A DNA stretch of 64,000 nt from Aliishimia sp039978895 (GTDB lineage: Bacteria; Pseudomonadota; Alphaproteobacteria; Rhodobacterales; Rhodobacteraceae). How positions within the stretch are numbered: position 1 is the stretch's first letter; every line of letters starts with the position of its first letter. The stretch spans positions 341,998 to 405,997 of the forward strand of contig JBDWAL010000025.1 in assembly GCA_039978895.1 (NCBI GenBank), read 5' to 3'. The notes under the pieces were generated by a model that searched no databases, was not told the origin of the DNA, and worked only from the letters and a program-made list of their open reading frames with translations. This document shows, piece by piece, positions 18,070 through 26,913 of the stretch. A program made the position numbers and the translations under genes.

Positions 18070-19998
18070 TCACGCGGCATTGGATGAAGCAACTTCATAA
18101 TCTTCATCATTATCATGATCTAGATTCATATCGGAAAGTCCGTCAATATTGACAGATTGCACCAACGCGGCAGGCCACATCACTTCGCGGGTTATATCCA
18201 ACAAGCTAATCGCCAATGCCACACGGTTTGGAGCTGCTGCATAAAGTGGCTGCCAACGCGGGGCAAAAGCGGATTTGAATTGCCGCAATCCCATGCCGCC
18301 GGACAACGACACGCGCGTCATCGCAAACCAACGCCAGACGGCGCTTGTGGGATCAGGGCAGGCGGTGATGGCTGACAGGCTCAACTGTTGCGCGCCAGCG
18401 CGCCTTGCGGCATCAATGCCAGCCGTGACCAGAGCATGCATGGTCCCGTCAGGCAGATTTTGTTCATGGCGCATGACATCCAAGGCCCATTCGCCTGCAA
18501 TCACGTGAAAGCTTGCAAAAGCAACGACGCGATCCTCGTGTTTGGCCATGAAAACAGCTTGCGAAGATATGTAATTGGGGCAGAACCGTCCCATTGTGCC
18601 ACCGCGCGCAGCTCCGTGGTTGCGTTGCCATGTGTCATCAATTGCGGCCAAAACTGCGTGATTTTCAACGCGTGCGCGTCCAACGGTTACGCCTGCACGT
18701 TCCGATTTGCGTAATTTGCGACGTAAGCCAGACCGAGAGGGGCAATCGAGTGTAAAATCGTCCAGATCAAGAATGGCATCATCGGCGACGTGAAGATGCG
18801 ACCATCCAACTGCGCGGGCTGCAGCCGCCATGCGTGCACTGCATTTGTAAAGGCAGGGCAGGCGGTTGGTTTCTGCGGCATGGGACTTCAGCCGATCGAA
18901 AAAACCGGACCCTTTCACAGGTTCAAACGGATCAAACAAAGCAACAAGCGCTTGTCCTGTTTGCCACGTCGCGCAGTAAGCAGGCCCCACACGTTCCACG
19001 AACCCGCCAGTTTGCCGGATCACCGCAGTTTCGGCGCGACGCGCGCGGCCGACATTGGGGGCGGGCGGGTCCTGCCACAAAGGATGGGGTTTGCGCGGAA
19101 GCAACAAGACCACAATTGCCATCGCCGCTGGCATCGCGAAGTAAACCAGGCGAAATCCAAAAACTGCGACAATAATGGCTGATACGCTTGTTTGCGCGGG
19201 TAATCCCGTGGCGGTGAGCGTGAGTAAGGTCATTTCAAAAGGACCGATGCCACCGGGTGTTCCCAAGAACAAACCCGCCGCCAAGGCCAAACAAAACACC
19301 GGTAAGAACGCCACGATATCAGGTGCTATCGCAGGCGGGAGCAGCACATAGAACGCGCCCGCTGCGGTGAACACATCAAGGCTGGCCCATCCCGCAGAGG
19401 CAAACATGGCGCGCAAGGTTGGCAAATCGACGCGATGCCCGCGCCATTTGATCCGCGGACGAAACACGGCCGTCGCAGCAAGGACAGCCAAGGCTGCAAG
19501 CACAGCAATAGAGGGCAACACAAATCCGCTGGGCACTGGGAACAACAAACAAATCAAGGCGGTTATTCCGGCCAAAGACGCCAGAAACATCAAGGATACA
19601 AACGCGGTGATCTGGGCGGCGACACCGGGGCCAAATCCGCTTAACATGCGCCATCTGACCAACGTCGACACCACCAAGCCAAAGCCTGTCAATTGGGACA
19701 CTGCAATTGCGGTCAACCCGCCACGTCGCGCCAGTACTGGATCAAGTCCCGTGCCCAACTGTCTATGGGCGAGCACGTCGTATTGGCTGACAGCCCAGAA
19801 GCTCACGACGCTCAGGACGGCCGCCAAAAGCCATTGCGCCGCTGTAATCGCCTGCCAATGTTGTTGAACTTCGGATATATCGAGTGCCTGCAGTCGCGGC
19901 CACAAAAATACGGCGCAACATGCCAACACGATGAGAGGCAGCGTTTTTTGCGCCAACCCTCTAAAATGTGTGAAACAAACCCCCAAGACGCGTGTCAT
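18070..19998 (-). CDS. MprF-like membrane protein with DUF2156 domain
   Basis: A 642-residue protein. The N-terminal half (about 1-310) holds roughly eight hydrophobic spans resembling the flippase part of MprF. The C-terminal half (about 325-620) is a cytosolic GNAT-like DUF2156 domain, as in phosphatidylglycerol lysyltransferases that move an aminoacyl group from tRNA to a lipid. Bacterial full-length MprF has more spans (about 14), so this is a shortened version. Aminoacyl-lipid synthesis is likely, but the amino acid and lipid are not known. Bmt follows 30 bp downstream in the same direction. Confidence 0.82.
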   Translation of the reverse strand: MTRVLGVCFTHFRGLAQKTLPLIVLACCAVFLWPRLQALDISEVQQHWQAITAAQWLLAAVLSVVSFWAVSQYDVLAHRQLGTGLDPVLARRGGLTAIAVSQLTGFGLVVSTLVRWRMLSGFGPGVAAQITAFVSLMFLASLAGITALICLLFPVPSGFVLPSIAVLAALAVLAATAVFRPRIKWRGHRVDLPTLRAMFASAGWASLDVFTAAGAFYVLLPPAIAPDIVAFLPVFCLALAAGLFLGTPGGIGPFEMTLLTLTATGLPAQTSVSAIIVAVFGFRLVYFAMPAAMAIVVLLLPRKPHPLWQDPPAPNVGRARRAETAVIRQTGGFVERVGPAYCATWQTGQALVALFDPFEPVKGSGFFDRLKSHAAETNRLPCLYKCSARMAAAARAVGWSHLHVADDAILDLDDFTLDCPSRSGLRRKLRKSERAGVTVGRARVENHAVLAAIDDTWQRNHGAARGGTMGRFCPNYISSQAVFMAKHEDRVVAFASFHVIAGEWALDVMRHEQNLPDGTMHALVTAGIDAARRAGAQQLSLSAITACPDPTSAVWRWFAMTRVSLSGGMGLRQFKSAFAPRWQPLYAAAPNRVALAISLLDITREVMWPAALVQSVNIDGLSDMNLDHDNDEDYEVASSNAA

Positions 19999-20126
19999 AT
20001 CAATCCCAGTTTTTACCCAGGACAGGTTTAGATCATGCGTGTAAGCGGGGTGTTAATACGGTGTCGAAAACGCAAACTAAACGCAACAAAAGCCGCGTTT
20101 AGTTCATGGCATTTTAACGAGTGAAG

Positions 20127-20441
20127 TTAGGTTTCGTTCATAATTTGGTTTTTTGCGGTCACCATGAACTCCGCCATTTTGGCGCGGATGGTGGATTCTT
20201 CGGCTTTGTCACCAAGGTCTCCGGACAGTTTGCGATAGACATCTTCGTCGCCCGCTTCTTCAAAATCGGACTTGATGACCTCTTTGGCATAGGCCAGCGC
20301 GTCGTCTCCTGATTTGCCCATCAGCTCTGCGGCCCATAGGCCGACCAATTTGTTGCGTCGTGCTTCTGCTTTAAATTGTAACTCGGAATCGTGGGCGAAT
20401 TTACTTTCAAATGCGTTTTCGCGGTCGTCAAACGTGCTCAT
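20127..20441 (-). CDS. ATPase inhibitor subunit zeta (DUF1476)
   Basis: A 104-residue, highly charged helical protein (FDDRENAFESKFAHDSELQF, then KLVGLWAAELMG) that matches the alphaproteobacterial zeta subunit, an inhibitor of the F1 ATPase. ATG 20441 is preferred because the family begins MSTFDDRE; an AGGA sits about six bases before it. It diverges from purC, the usual neighbour arrangement in Rhodobacteraceae as far as I recall. It would bind F1 and block ATP hydrolysis. Confidence 0.92.
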   Translation of the reverse strand: MSTFDDRENAFESKFAHDSELQFKAEARRNKLVGLWAAELMGKSGDDALAYAKEVIKSDFEEAGDEDVYRKLSGDLGDKAEESTIRAKMAEFMVTAKNQIMNET

Positions 20442-20611
20442 GTGGTCCTGCCTCTTTTTGAACTTCAGTTGTGCAAAATATGCGCATCCTGACGCTGGCA
20501 CGCAAGGGGGGCGGTGCATTGGGGCACAACTATTGCGCAGGTCATGGGCTTGGCGTATGAGACCGCCAAGCGCCCGGACTGTTTCGCGGGCGAAGATGCG
20601 AAAGGACGCCC

Positions 20612-21373
20612 ATGGCTCGGCGCAAGAAGATTTACGAAGGTAAGGCGAAAATCCTGTATGAAGGCCCAGAGCCCGGCACCATTGTGCAATACTTCAAGGA
20701 TGACGCAACAGCGTTCAATGCTGAGAAAAAAGACGTGATCGAAGGCAAGGGCGTGTTGAACAACCGCCTGAGCGAATTCTTCATGTCCGGTTTGAACCAA
20801 GTTGGCGTGCCAACGCATTTTCTCAAGCGGTTGAACATGCGCGAGCAGCTCTGCCGTTCTTGCGAGATCATCCCGCTGGAAATCATCGTGCGCAACTATG
20901 CCGCGGGGACCATGTCCAAGCGGCTTGGTATCGAAGAGGGCACGCAATTGCCGCGCCCCATCGTTGAATATTGCCTCAAGGATGACGCGCTTGGTGATCC
21001 ATTGGTCAGCGAAGAGCACATCGCCGCCTTTGCGTGGGCCAGCCAGCAAGACATGGATGACATCCTAAGCCTTGCGCTGCGGGTCAATGATTTCATGGCC
21101 GGTGTGATGTATGGTGTTGGGATCAAACTGGTGGATTTCAAAATCGAAATTGGCCGCATTTATGATGGTGATTTCATGCGCCTTGTTGTGGCCGATGAGA
21201 TCAGCCCAGATAGCTGTCGTTTGTGGGATATCGAAACCGGTCAGAAGCTGGATAAAGATGTCTTCCGTCGCGATCTGGGATCACTGACCGACGCCTATAC
21301 AGAAGTGGCGCGTCGTCTTGGTGTGATGCCAAAGACGTCCACGCCTTTCGAAAAACCGACGCTGATTAATTGA
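20612..21373 (+). CDS. purC: Phosphoribosylaminoimidazole-succinocarboxamide synthase
   Basis: SAICAR synthetase, 253 residues, joining CAIR and aspartate with ATP. Signature stretches include KIYEGKAKILYEGPEPGTI near the N-terminus, IPLEIIVRNYAAG centrally and the SPDSCRLWD motif near residue 200, all typical. It heads the run purC-purS-lipoprotein-purQ. A GC-rich hairpin without a T-tract lies before purS. Assignment is secure. Confidence 0.97.
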   Translation: MARRKKIYEGKAKILYEGPEPGTIVQYFKDDATAFNAEKKDVIEGKGVLNNRLSEFFMSGLNQVGVPTHFLKRLNMREQLCRSCEIIPLEIIVRNYAAGTMSKRLGIEEGTQLPRPIVEYCLKDDALGDPLVSEEHIAAFAWASQQDMDDILSLALRVNDFMAGVMYGVGIKLVDFKIEIGRIYDGDFMRLVVADEISPDSCRLWDIETGQKLDKDVFRRDLGSLTDAYTEVARRLGVMPKTSTPFEKPTLIN

Positions 21374-21387
21374 GACACCTGTCGGAT

Positions 21388-21407
21388 GCCCCCGTTTCGG
21401 TGGGGGT
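21388..21407 (+). terminator. Intergenic hairpin between purC and purS
   Basis: A six-base perfect stem (GCCCCC / GGGGGT with one G-T pair) closes a short loop just after purC. There is no run of T after it, so full termination is unlikely. It may stabilise the purC transcript end or modulate the purC/purS ratio. Confidence 0.35.
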
Positions 21408-21440
21408 GTCTTGGCAAAGTGAAATAGAAAAGAGACGACG

Positions 21441-21671
21441 ATGAAAGCACATGTTCATGTCATGTTGAAGAACGGTGTTCTGGACCCACAAGGTGAGGCC
21501 GTGCGCCATGCACTTGGGGCCATGGGCTTTGAAGGCGTAAACGGTGTGCGCCAAGGCAAAGTGATCGAACTAGATCTGGCCGAGGGGACATCTGAGGACC
21601 AGATCAAAAAGATGTGCGACAAGCTGCTTGCGAACACTGTAATCGAAAGCTACCGGATCGAATTGGCGTAA
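21441..21671 (+). CDS. purS: FGAM synthase subunit PurS
   Basis: A 76-residue subunit of formylglycinamidine ribonucleotide synthase that bridges PurL and PurQ so ammonia can pass between them. The sequence (MKAHVHVMLKNGVLDPQGEA, then ALGAMGFEGVNGVRQGK) is a clear PurS. A GAGA-rich ribosome binding site precedes the ATG. purQ follows after a small lipoprotein gene; purL is not in the window. Confidence 0.95.
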   Translation: MKAHVHVMLKNGVLDPQGEAVRHALGAMGFEGVNGVRQGKVIELDLAEGTSEDQIKKMCDKLLANTVIESYRIELA

Positions 21672-21715
21672 CAGCGCCGACCTGTACGGGCGGTGCCAAA
21701 AAAAAAGGACTTCTC

Positions 21716-21973
21716 ATGAAAAAACTCGTTGCAATAACATGTGTGTCATGTGCGATTTTGGCAGGGTGTGGTGGTAGCCCGGATGCTGTATCAAGTGGCG
21801 GCGGACCGATCGTAGCGCTTGATCCAGCAAAAATCGCGTCCTGCTGGACAAGCGCTGGGTTGCAAGGCGACATCTACAAGTTTCTGACACCAGCGGAACT
21901 TGGCGGCCTAAGCAAAGTCGGCGATGCGTCCAAGGATCAGGTCACCGCATTTAAACAATGCGCCGCGACCTAA
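21716..21973 (+). CDS. Small predicted lipoprotein
   Basis: An 85-residue secreted protein: signal peptide MKKLVAITCVSCAILAGC with lipobox LAGC and lipidated Cys18, then a Gly/Ser-rich linker and a short helical domain containing two cysteines (ASCWTSAGL and FKQCAAT) that could form a disulfide. ATG 21716 is preferred because AAAAAAGGAC lies just upstream. It is placed between purS and purQ with no obvious purine role, so it is probably co-transcribed by position only. Confidence 0.72.
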   Translation: MKKLVAITCVSCAILAGCGGSPDAVSSGGGPIVALDPAKIASCWTSAGLQGDIYKFLTPAELGGLSKVGDASKDQVTAFKQCAAT

Positions 21974-22069
21974 ACGACATACACGCCGGACATATGCCCC
22001 GGCATTTTGAACACTAGGCGCGCAGACGGCAAACATCTGCGTCGCAAAAGGCACCAAGGAATATCTCGT

Positions 22070-22738
22070 ATGAAAGCCGCCGTTCTTGTCTTCCCCGGAT
22101 CAAATTGTGACCGTGACCTTGCGGTAGCCTTTGAAGAGGCGGGCTTTGACGTATCTATGGTATGGCACAAGGAAACGGGCCTGCCGGAAGGCATCGATAT
22201 TGTCGGCGTTCCGGGCGGATTTTCCTATGGCGACTATTTGCGGTGCGGCGCGATCGCGGCCAATTCGCCGATTACGCGTTCGTTGAAGGCACATGCTGAC
22301 AAGGGCGGCTTTGTCTTGGGGATTTGCAATGGGTTCCAGATTTTGACGGAAACCGGATTGCTGCCCGGCGCGTTGCTGCGCAATGCGGGCCTGAAATACA
22401 TCTGCAAGCATGTCCCGCTCAAGGTTGCGACCTCGAACTCTGCGTTCACCAATGGCTATAATGCCGGCGATGTTCTGAGCATTCCGATTGCGCATCACGA
22501 TGGCAACTACATCGCTGATGACGACACGATTGCGCGCCTTGAAGGCGAAGACCGCGTGGCGTTCACCTATACAGACAACCCAAATGGCGCCAAAGCCGAC
22601 ATTGCAGGCATCTTGTCTGACAATCGCCGCGTCTTGGGCATGATGCCGCACCCAGAACGGGCGGCTGATCTTGGCCATGGTGGCACCGATGGGACGGCAC
22701 TGTTCCGCGCATTGGCAGGGGTCCTCACGCCAGCATGA
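22070..22738 (+). CDS. purQ: FGAM synthase glutamine amidotransferase subunit PurQ
   Basis: A 222-residue class I glutaminase that supplies ammonia to PurL. The nucleophile Cys lies in LGICNGFQILTE and the His/Glu pair in MMPHPERAAD. The family N-terminus MKAAVLVFPGSNCDRD fixes the start at 22070; AAGGA precedes it. The downstream dctB begins 37 bp later on the same strand. Confidence 0.96.
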   Translation: MKAAVLVFPGSNCDRDLAVAFEEAGFDVSMVWHKETGLPEGIDIVGVPGGFSYGDYLRCGAIAANSPITRSLKAHADKGGFVLGICNGFQILTETGLLPGALLRNAGLKYICKHVPLKVATSNSAFTNGYNAGDVLSIPIAHHDGNYIADDDTIARLEGEDRVAFTYTDNPNGAKADIAGILSDNRRVLGMMPHPERAADLGHGGTDGTALFRALAGVLTPA

Positions 22739-22774
22739 CTTGAGCCGTAGCGTGCACAGGTTTAAGCTGGTGTC

Positions 22775-24541
22775 ATGTCTGGTGTATTTGGTCAGCCTTT
22801 GAGTAAAACGATTTCGTGGCGTGTGCGCTTGGCACTTCTTGCTGTGATGGCGTTGGCGGTGTGCACAATTTGGGTGACCAACCGTCTGCTGATTGATCGT
22901 TTCACGGAAACCACCCGCAACGAAGCAGAACTGAAATTGGCGTTCAATCGGGGTAACCTGATGGCAGAACTGCGCCAAAATAGGATTGTACCGCAGCTTT
23001 TGGCCCGCGATCCGACGTTGATCGGTGCGTTGAACTCTGGGGATTACACGCAATCCACGATCCGTCTGATTTCTTTCATCGAAGAGATCGGCGCCTCCTC
23101 TTTGATGCTATTGGACCAAGACGGACGTGTGGTCGCGGCGACCAACCGCCAGCAAATCGGGGAATCGCACCGCACGGAGCCCTACTTTTTGCACGCGTGG
23201 CGCAGCGTGAATACGTCGTTTAACGTGCAGCCACGGGAAACAAATTCCTACTCTTTTATCTATTCGCGCCGGGTGATGTCGGGAAGTGAGTTGCTGGGCG
23301 TGATCGTCGTAGAGGTCGATCTGGCCAAATTCGAAAGCGCGTGGTCGGGCATTTTCCAAGCCATCATGGTGACCGATAGCGAGGGGACTGTCATTCTCGC
23401 GACGGAACCTCGATGGCGTGGGCGCACGGAAGCGGATGCGCTGCTGACCAAAACGCCGCAGACAGCAATCCAACGCGCCATTCGCGCCACTGCCGATTGG
23501 ACGGCGCTTCCAGCGGATGCCTATGTGCAGGGCGAAGCGGTGATGCGACAAGAGACGCTGGTGCCGTTCCAAGGTTGGCGGATGATGTCATTCACGCCGT
23601 ATAATTCGATCCGCGAACGTGTGAACGGGGTGCTTGCCTTGGAAATCATGGCGTTTGCGATTCTTCTGGCCGTGGCATTTTATGGTATGTCGCGACGCTC
23701 GGCGTTGCGGGTGACATTGTTTGCCCGAGAGTCGGCGGACCTTCGCCAGCTTAACGAACAGCTACAGCAGGAAATTGCCGAACGTTTAAGGGTGCAAGAG
23801 AACCTCGCGGTGGCCGAACAAACCCTTGAACAATCGAGTAAATTGGCAGCCTTAGGCGAGATGTCAGCCGCGGTCAGTCATGAGCTAAATCAGCCATTGG
23901 CAGCGATGAAAACCTATCTTGCAGGCGCGCGCCTTTTGCTGCGCCGCAACCGTCCTGATGAAGCGCTGTCTGCGTTTGGACGCTTGGATGAGTTGATCGA
24001 ACGGATGGGTGCGATCACGCGCCAACTGAAATCATATGCGCGCAAGGGCCAAGACGATTGGAGTCCTGTAAACATGCAAGATGCGTTAGCTTCGAGCCTG
24101 TCGATGATGGCACCGCAACTGCGTCAGCGCCAAGTTCAGATCACCCGCAACCTGCCGCAGAAGGCGGTTGAAGTGCACGGGGACCGGCTGCGTATTGAGC
24201 AAGTTATGATCAACCTATTGCGTAATGCGTTGGATGCCACCAAGTCTACTGATGATCCTCGGATTGAAATCATCCTTGCCGCTGGGGAAACCGCGACTCT
24301 GACTATTCGCGACAATGGTCCTGGCATCGAAAATAACGACGCGCTCTTTGAGCCGTTTTACACTACGAAGCAGCCCGGCGACGGTGTCGGGCTGGGTCTT
24401 GCTATCTCGTCTGGTATTGTGAACGAACTGGGTGGACGATTAACAGCGCGCAACGGGCAGAGCGGTGGCGCTGTCTTTGAAATGCAATTGCCGATCCTTG
24501 AGACAGCACTCTCAAAGAACGGCCAAACTGCGGCGGAGTAA
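22775..24541 (+). CDS. dctB: Sensor histidine kinase, DctB type
   Basis: A 588-residue membrane kinase. The first span is about residues 15-37, a periplasmic double-PAS/Cache-like sensor fills about 40-280, and the second span lies near 283-305. A coiled coil follows, then the HisKA domain with the phosphorylated His369 in AVSHELNQPLAAMK, and the HATPase domain with DNGPGIENN and an EPFYTTK box. The layout matches DctB sensors of C4-dicarboxylates, though no dctPQM transporter is in the window, so the ligand is inferred. The response regulator starts 6 bp downstream. Confidence 0.87.
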   Translation: MSGVFGQPLSKTISWRVRLALLAVMALAVCTIWVTNRLLIDRFTETTRNEAELKLAFNRGNLMAELRQNRIVPQLLARDPTLIGALNSGDYTQSTIRLISFIEEIGASSLMLLDQDGRVVAATNRQQIGESHRTEPYFLHAWRSVNTSFNVQPRETNSYSFIYSRRVMSGSELLGVIVVEVDLAKFESAWSGIFQAIMVTDSEGTVILATEPRWRGRTEADALLTKTPQTAIQRAIRATADWTALPADAYVQGEAVMRQETLVPFQGWRMMSFTPYNSIRERVNGVLALEIMAFAILLAVAFYGMSRRSALRVTLFARESADLRQLNEQLQQEIAERLRVQENLAVAEQTLEQSSKLAALGEMSAAVSHELNQPLAAMKTYLAGARLLLRRNRPDEALSAFGRLDELIERMGAITRQLKSYARKGQDDWSPVNMQDALASSLSMMAPQLRQRQVQITRNLPQKAVEVHGDRLRIEQVMINLLRNALDATKSTDDPRIEIILAAGETATLTIRDNGPGIENNDALFEPFYTTKQPGDGVGLGLAISSGIVNELGGRLTARNGQSGGAVFEMQLPILETALSKNGQTAAE

Positions 24542-24547
24542 CTTACA

Positions 24548-25882
24548 ATGGCACAAGCCATGAAAATCGCGATTGTGGACGACGAAAAAGACATGCGTCA
24601 ATCTATCAGCCAATGGCTGGCGCTATCAGGATATGACACCGAGACCTTCTCAAGCGCGGAAGACGCGTTGAAAGTGCTCGGGCCGGAATATCCCGGCATC
24701 GTCATCTCGGACATCAAAATGCCCGGCATGGATGGCATGCAGTTCCTCAAGAAGCTGATGGGAAATGACAGCGCGTTGCCTGTCATCATGATCACCGGTC
24801 ACGGCGACGTGCCCATGGCGGTCGAAGCCATGCGGGTCGGGGCCTTTGACTTCCTTGAGAAGCCCTTCAACCCGGATCGGATGTCTGATCTGGCCAAAAA
24901 GGCGACCAATGCGCGCCGCCTGACAATGGACAACCGGATTTTACGGCGTGAACTGTCTGATGGCGGTCAATTGATGAAGAAACTCATCGGGGCCTCGCCG
25001 GTGATGGAACGTCTGCGCGAAGACATCTTGGACCTTGGCCAAGCCGACGGCCATGTGTTGATCGAAGGCGAAACCGGGACAGGCAAAACGCTGGTCGCAC
25101 ATGCGTTGCATGCTGTGGGCAGTCGTGCGGGCAAGAAATTCGTGCTCGTGCCATGTTCTGCTTTAGAAGAAGACGCCCTGTCCAAGCGGCTTTTTGGGCC
25201 AATGCGCCCCGAGGACGGGCAATTGCCTGCGGTCGAAGAAGCCCGTGGTGGAACGCTTGTGTTGGAAGACATCGAAGCGCTGTCCGAAACCCTGCAAGCG
25301 CGTCTGTTGTCGATGATCAACGATCAAGGCACGCCTGCGGAAACGCGCATTATTGCGATCTGTAACCTACAAGATGAGGGCCGCACCTGCGAAGACGCGT
25401 TGCGCTCTGATCTGTTCTATCGCTTGGCAGCTTTGCGCATGACCGTGCCACCCTTGCGCCAGCGCGGTGAGGATATTCTGACGTTGTTTACGCGTCTGTC
25501 GGATCAGTTCGCGGATGAATACGGCTGTGAAGCGCCCAAAGTGTCAGCCCAAGAAGCGGCACAACTGCTACAAGCCCCGTGGCCGGGCAACGTGCGCCAG
25601 CTGATCAACATCGCGGAACGCGCGGTGCTGCAAGAGCGTCGCGGGTCCGGCTCGATTGCGTCGCTGTTGATGTCTGATCACGAGGAAATGCAACCCGTGA
25701 TGACAACCGAGGGCAAGCCGCTGAAAGAATACGTGGAAGCGTTTGAGCGGATGCTGATCGACAACACGATGCGGCGTCACAAGGGATCTATTTCGAGTGT
25801 CATGGAAGAGTTGTGTTTGCCACGACGAACCCTGAACGAGAAAATGGCCAAATACGGATTGCAGCGTTCTGAATATCTGTAG
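24548..25882 (+). CDS. dctD: Response regulator, DctD type, lacking the GAFTGA loop
   Basis: A 444-residue NtrC-family regulator: receiver domain (1-120) with Asp55 in VISDIKMPGMDG, AAA+ domain (about 140-370) with Walker A GETGTGKT at 174-181, and a C-terminal Fis-type helix-turn-helix (about 415-443). The region after LFG (residue 217) reads LFGPMRPEDGQLP where a sigma-54 activator would have the GAFTGA loop. Walker B is altered too (LVLEDIE). The AAA+ part is therefore unlikely to remodel sigma-54 holoenzyme; R. capsulatus NtrC is a known sigma-70 precedent for lacking the loop. Partner of the DctB-type kinase upstream. Confidence 0.88.
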   Translation: MAQAMKIAIVDDEKDMRQSISQWLALSGYDTETFSSAEDALKVLGPEYPGIVISDIKMPGMDGMQFLKKLMGNDSALPVIMITGHGDVPMAVEAMRVGAFDFLEKPFNPDRMSDLAKKATNARRLTMDNRILRRELSDGGQLMKKLIGASPVMERLREDILDLGQADGHVLIEGETGTGKTLVAHALHAVGSRAGKKFVLVPCSALEEDALSKRLFGPMRPEDGQLPAVEEARGGTLVLEDIEALSETLQARLLSMINDQGTPAETRIIAICNLQDEGRTCEDALRSDLFYRLAALRMTVPPLRQRGEDILTLFTRLSDQFADEYGCEAPKVSAQEAAQLLQAPWPGNVRQLINIAERAVLQERRGSGSIASLLMSDHEEMQPVMTTEGKPLKEYVEAFERMLIDNTMRRHKGSISSVMEELCLPRRTLNEKMAKYGLQRSEYL

Positions 25883-25908
25883 TTCTGTTCGATCTGAATA
25901 AGACGACA

Positions 25909-25945
25909 CAAAGCCCACAGCCTTCGCGTTGTGGGCTTTTTTTGT
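25909..25945 (+). terminator. Rho-independent terminator after dctD
   Basis: A ten-base perfect stem (AAAGCCCACA / TGTGGGCTTT) with a short loop runs into seven T residues. It closes the purC-to-dctD run and separates it from the rne leader. Confidence 0.9.
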
Positions 25946-26913
25946 GTGCCAGCGCATCCGCGTCTGTTTCGTAGTGCAGGGTGGTTTGAACAATCTTGGC
26001 CCTGAAGGCTGCCTTAAGGTTGGGACTGTGTTGCGGTTACAGGTTTAGGGCGCAGTTGATGTGCATGTGGCTTTGGCCTGCGACGGGGTCATCCCGGCAG
26101 GCTGTCTGCTTTTATATAAGGTGTCTGTTTGGAACAGGGGGCGCGAGCTCGCAACGATAGCGATGGGGGCACCGTCTTGGCAAAACCAGACGGTGCGATG
26201 CGTACGACGTTTGACGTGTCCCGATTTCTGGGTTGATTACGCCAAATAACCATCTTCCTGCGCGCGGGTAGGGCATCAGTTAAGACTTACATCCGCGAAA
26301 AATGTGATCACGAGGCGGGGTTTACGCCATCAGGAGTTCAAATCACGTTAGCACACCGCGCGATGCGCAGGATTTTGTTTGCTTTTAAGGCAGCATGAAA
26401 AAGGCGAAACGACGCAGTTTTTTGACGTAATGTGGCGCAAACCTTGCCCTGTGGATAAAATTCCCCTGAAACGACGCATTCAACTAAGAGTGGTGAGCTC
26501 TTCGTGGCGGTTTCGCACCAGATTGGCCATTGTCATTGCTCCCTTGCACGCTTTAAGGTGGATGTAAGGGGCAGATTGTGCCGATGCACCACGTATCCCC
26601 GACGAGATTCGCTGATGTCAGACGGCCGAAGGGCTGGACTACCTAAGACTGCATCAGACCGATTGGGCCCTCATGAGCAGGGCCGATGTAACGCCTGTCT
26701 CTCCATTGTGAGGAATAGGAAATAATTGGGGCTCGCACTGAGGTGCACACCCCGGAGAAGAACCGCGATGACGCGCGCGAGGACAGTATTGATCCAAGTA
26801 GAAGGCCTGAAAGCGCCCTCTTTCCGCACGTCTCAAGTCGCTCAAACAAGACACATTCCCCGTTCTGCCGCGCCCCCGGGCCGCGCAGGATTGCGGCTGT
26901 GCAATGGACCAAA
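25946..26913 (+). promoter_or_regulatory. Long gene-free region and leader of rne
   Basis: Nearly 1 kb without a credible gene upstream of RNase E. Long 5' untranslated leaders are common for rne, where RNase E cuts its own mRNA to set its level; the same is inferred here. I could not identify a specific promoter or a known RNA structure. Short frames in this region lack start signals. Confidence 0.5.

Noticed and set aside
17014..20000. S-adenosylmethionine or SAH riboswitch upstream of the bmt unit
   Set aside because: No recognisable conserved core was seen in the sequences before 18070 or 19998; a covariance search would be needed to exclude it fully.
22100..23053. A 317-codon minus-strand frame across purQ and dctB
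   Set aside because: It runs opposite two certain genes, with skewed composition and no family likeness.
25946..26742. Short frames upstream of rne (for example near 26061 and 26379)
   Set aside because: They are short, lack start signals and have arginine/cysteine-rich composition; more likely an untranslated leader or promoter area.
26743..26913. N-terminal extension of RNase E
   Set aside because: The added residues have no family likeness, the known N-terminus begins at MPKKMLIDATHA, and rne genes usually carry long untranslated leaders.
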